Below, one piece after another: positions 14,477 through 15,348 of a DNA stretch of 15,348 nt. This DNA is from Alphaproteobacteria bacterium (GTDB lineage: Bacteria; Pseudomonadota; Alphaproteobacteria; UBA6615), in assembly GCA_013003285.1 (NCBI GenBank), contig JABDJY010000115.1, forward strand, positions 1-15,348, in the 5' to 3' direction. The notes under the pieces are model-generated. The model was not told the DNA's origin, did no database searches, and saw only the letters and a list, made by a program, of their open reading frames with translations. The position numbers and the translations under genes are program-made. Numbering within the stretch: the stretch's first letter is position 1; each line of letters starts with the position of its first letter.

Positions 14477-14680
14477 ATGGCTATCGTCATTAATCTCGAT
14501 GTGATGCTTGCCAAGCGCAAGATTAGGTCGAAAGAACTCGCTCAGCGCGTTGGTATAACCGAGCAGAATCTTTCGATTCTCAAAACGAACAAGGCGAAGG
14601 CGATCCGTCTAACCACGCTGGACGCGATTTGCCGGGAACTCGATTGCCAGCCTGGCGATTTGTTGGAATTCCAACAATGA
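14477..14680 (+). CDS. XRE-family (Cro/C1-type) small helix-turn-helix regulator
   Basis: A 67-residue DNA-binding protein consisting of almost nothing but one HTH domain, close to the YozG/Cro-like regulators paired with DUF2975. The HTH covers roughly residues 17-38 (SKELAQRVGITEQNLSILKTNK), preceded by a first helix with MLAKRKIR and followed by ITLD-type helix ends (RLTTLDAICRELDCQPGDLLEF), which is the classical Cro/C1 five-helix pattern. There is no ligand or dimerisation domain, so it likely acts as a simple dimer. The ATG at 14477 lies 8 bp after the DUF2975 stop, and its Shine-Dalgarno (AGGT at 14467-14470) overlaps that stop, so the two genes are translationally linked. Autoregulation of the MipA operon is a natural guess. 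It converges on the acyl-CoA ligase gene, with 31 bp between the stops. Confidence 0.92.
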   Translation: MAIVINLDVMLAKRKIRSKELAQRVGITEQNLSILKTNKAKAIRLTTLDAICRELDCQPGDLLEFQQ

Positions 14681-14711
14681 CGGCCGCCGTTTGAGCGGTT
14701 TCCGAACGCCG

Positions 14712-15348
14712 TTATGACGTTTTGGCGCGACCGCCATAGAGCGCCTCGAGGCGCTCGCCGTATTTTTCGGTGATCAGGTGGCGGCGCGGTTTGAGGGTCG
14801 GGGTCATCAGGCCGTTGTCGATGGAAAAACCCTCGCTGGCGATGATGAAACGGCGCACCTGCTCGATCAGTGAGAGGTTCTTGTTGACCCCGTCCACTGC
14901 CGTTCGCAGCGCTTCGTGGAAGGGCTGTAACTCGGCCAAGGTTTCCAGGTCGCGGTCATGGCCATTTTCCTTGGTCCATTTGGCAACGAATTCCTCGTCG
15001 GGCACCAATACTGCGACCAAATGGGGGCGCTTGTCGCCATAGACCATGGCCTGGGCGATTTCCGGCGCGAAGGTCAACGCGTTCTCGACCCGCTGCGGCG
15101 AGACATTGTCGCCACCTGAATTGACGATGATATCTTTCTTGCGGTCGGTGATCTTGATGTAGCCGTCGGCATCGAGCTCGGCGATGTCGCCGGTATGGAC
15201 CCAGCCATCCTTCAGTGCTTCGGCGGATAGATCGGGGGCATTCCAATAGCCCTGCATGGTAAGTTCGCCGCGCACCAGCAATTCGCCATCCGCGGCGATT
15301 TTGATCTCCACCCCGGGCAGGGCCGGTCCGACCGTGTCGATCTTGATG
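14712..15348 (-). CDS. Long-chain acyl-CoA synthetase (AMP-binding), C-terminal part
   Basis: The C-terminal 212 or so residues of an adenylate-forming acyl-CoA ligase; the reading frame stays open to the right edge (…IKIDTVGPALPGVEIKI), so the gene continues beyond the window and the GTG at 15311 is an internal valine codon. The visible motifs are GELLVRGELTMQGYWNAPD, WVHTGDIAELDADGYIKITDRKKDIIVNSGGDNVSPQRVE (the ATP-ribose aspartate of HTGD, then the DRKKD hinge), and LVAVLVPDEEF. Near the end, LKPRRHLITEKYGERLEALY contains the region of the catalytic lysine and is typical of the long, FadD15-like long-chain fatty-acid ligases rather than acetyl-CoA synthetase. GGDNVSP replaces the more usual GENVSP or GKNIAP. 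The enzyme activates fatty acids as acyl-AMP and then acyl-CoA for beta-oxidation or lipid synthesis. It converges on the XRE gene. Confidence 0.92.
   Translation of the reverse strand, partial: IKIDTVGPALPGVEIKIAADGELLVRGELTMQGYWNAPDLSAEALKDGWVHTGDIAELDADGYIKITDRKKDIIVNSGGDNVSPQRVENALTFAPEIAQAMVYGDKRPHLVAVLVPDEEFVAKWTKENGHDRDLETLAELQPFHEALRTAVDGVNKNLSLIEQVRRFIIASEGFSIDNGLMTPTLKPRRHLITEKYGERLEALYGGRAKTS

Noticed and set aside
14680..14712. Bidirectional terminator between the XRE gene and the acyl-CoA ligase (ACGGC…GCCGT)
   Set aside because: The outer stem is only 5 bp with a long loop, and the T-run is too short to call.
15309..15311. GTG at 15311 as the start of the ligase
   Set aside because: The frame continues upstream to the window edge with family-like sequence (TVGPALPGVEIKI), so this is an internal valine.

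Overview
The window reads as ordinary chromosomal DNA of an alphaproteobacterium with a high-GC genome. The best taxonomic clue is a GapR (DUF2312) gene, a nucleoid protein largely confined to Alphaproteobacteria. The DUF1244 gene beside it and the fused aerobic-type indolepyruvate oxidoreductase fit the same group. I cannot place it more finely. There is no tRNA, rRNA, CRISPR array, insertion sequence or phage gene that I can support. One gene is cut at each edge: an EF-G-like translation factor on the left and an acyl-CoA ligase on the right.

Left half, mostly plus strand: the 3' end of an EF-G-like GTPase (to 719), an MFS transporter (817-2028), the ferritin-like mini-ferritin Dps (2127-2621) behind an AT-rich promoter with nested inverted repeats, and cystathionine beta-synthase with a C-terminal CBS pair (2727-4121). 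Next comes a small basic protein of unknown function (4209-4649), sitting directly behind a 17-bp perfect inverted repeat that looks like a double operator over its promoter. Its 3' end may be frameshifted. DUF1244 (4740-5042) and gapR (5183-5425) follow, the latter with a hairpin-rich leader.

Middle: a minus-strand SDR dehydrogenase (5433-6188) diverges from an MBL-fold hydrolase (6330-7205). The hydrolase converges, 4 bp away, on a 1164-residue fused indolepyruvate ferredoxin oxidoreductase (7210-10704, minus). These are metabolic genes and may serve amino-acid, aryl-ketoacid or small-molecule catabolism, but nothing in the sequence proves that they form one pathway.

Right part: after a 305-bp divergent intergenic region comes a UDP-glucuronate 4-epimerase-like SDR (11010-11978, plus), convergent with an aspartyl/asparaginyl beta-hydroxylase-fold dioxygenase (11988-12728, minus). 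Both could act in cell-surface chemistry. A visibly more AT-rich segment then holds a MipA/OmpV outer-membrane protein, a four-helix DUF2975 membrane protein and a 67-residue XRE regulator, tightly spaced as one operon (13002-14680). It looks like an accessory cassette inserted between core genes. The window closes with the C-terminal part of a long-chain acyl-CoA synthetase (14712 to the edge, minus).

I found no clear new multi-gene system. The least explained items are the operator-controlled unknown gene at 4136-4728 with its possible frameshift, and the MipA-DUF2975-XRE cassette.
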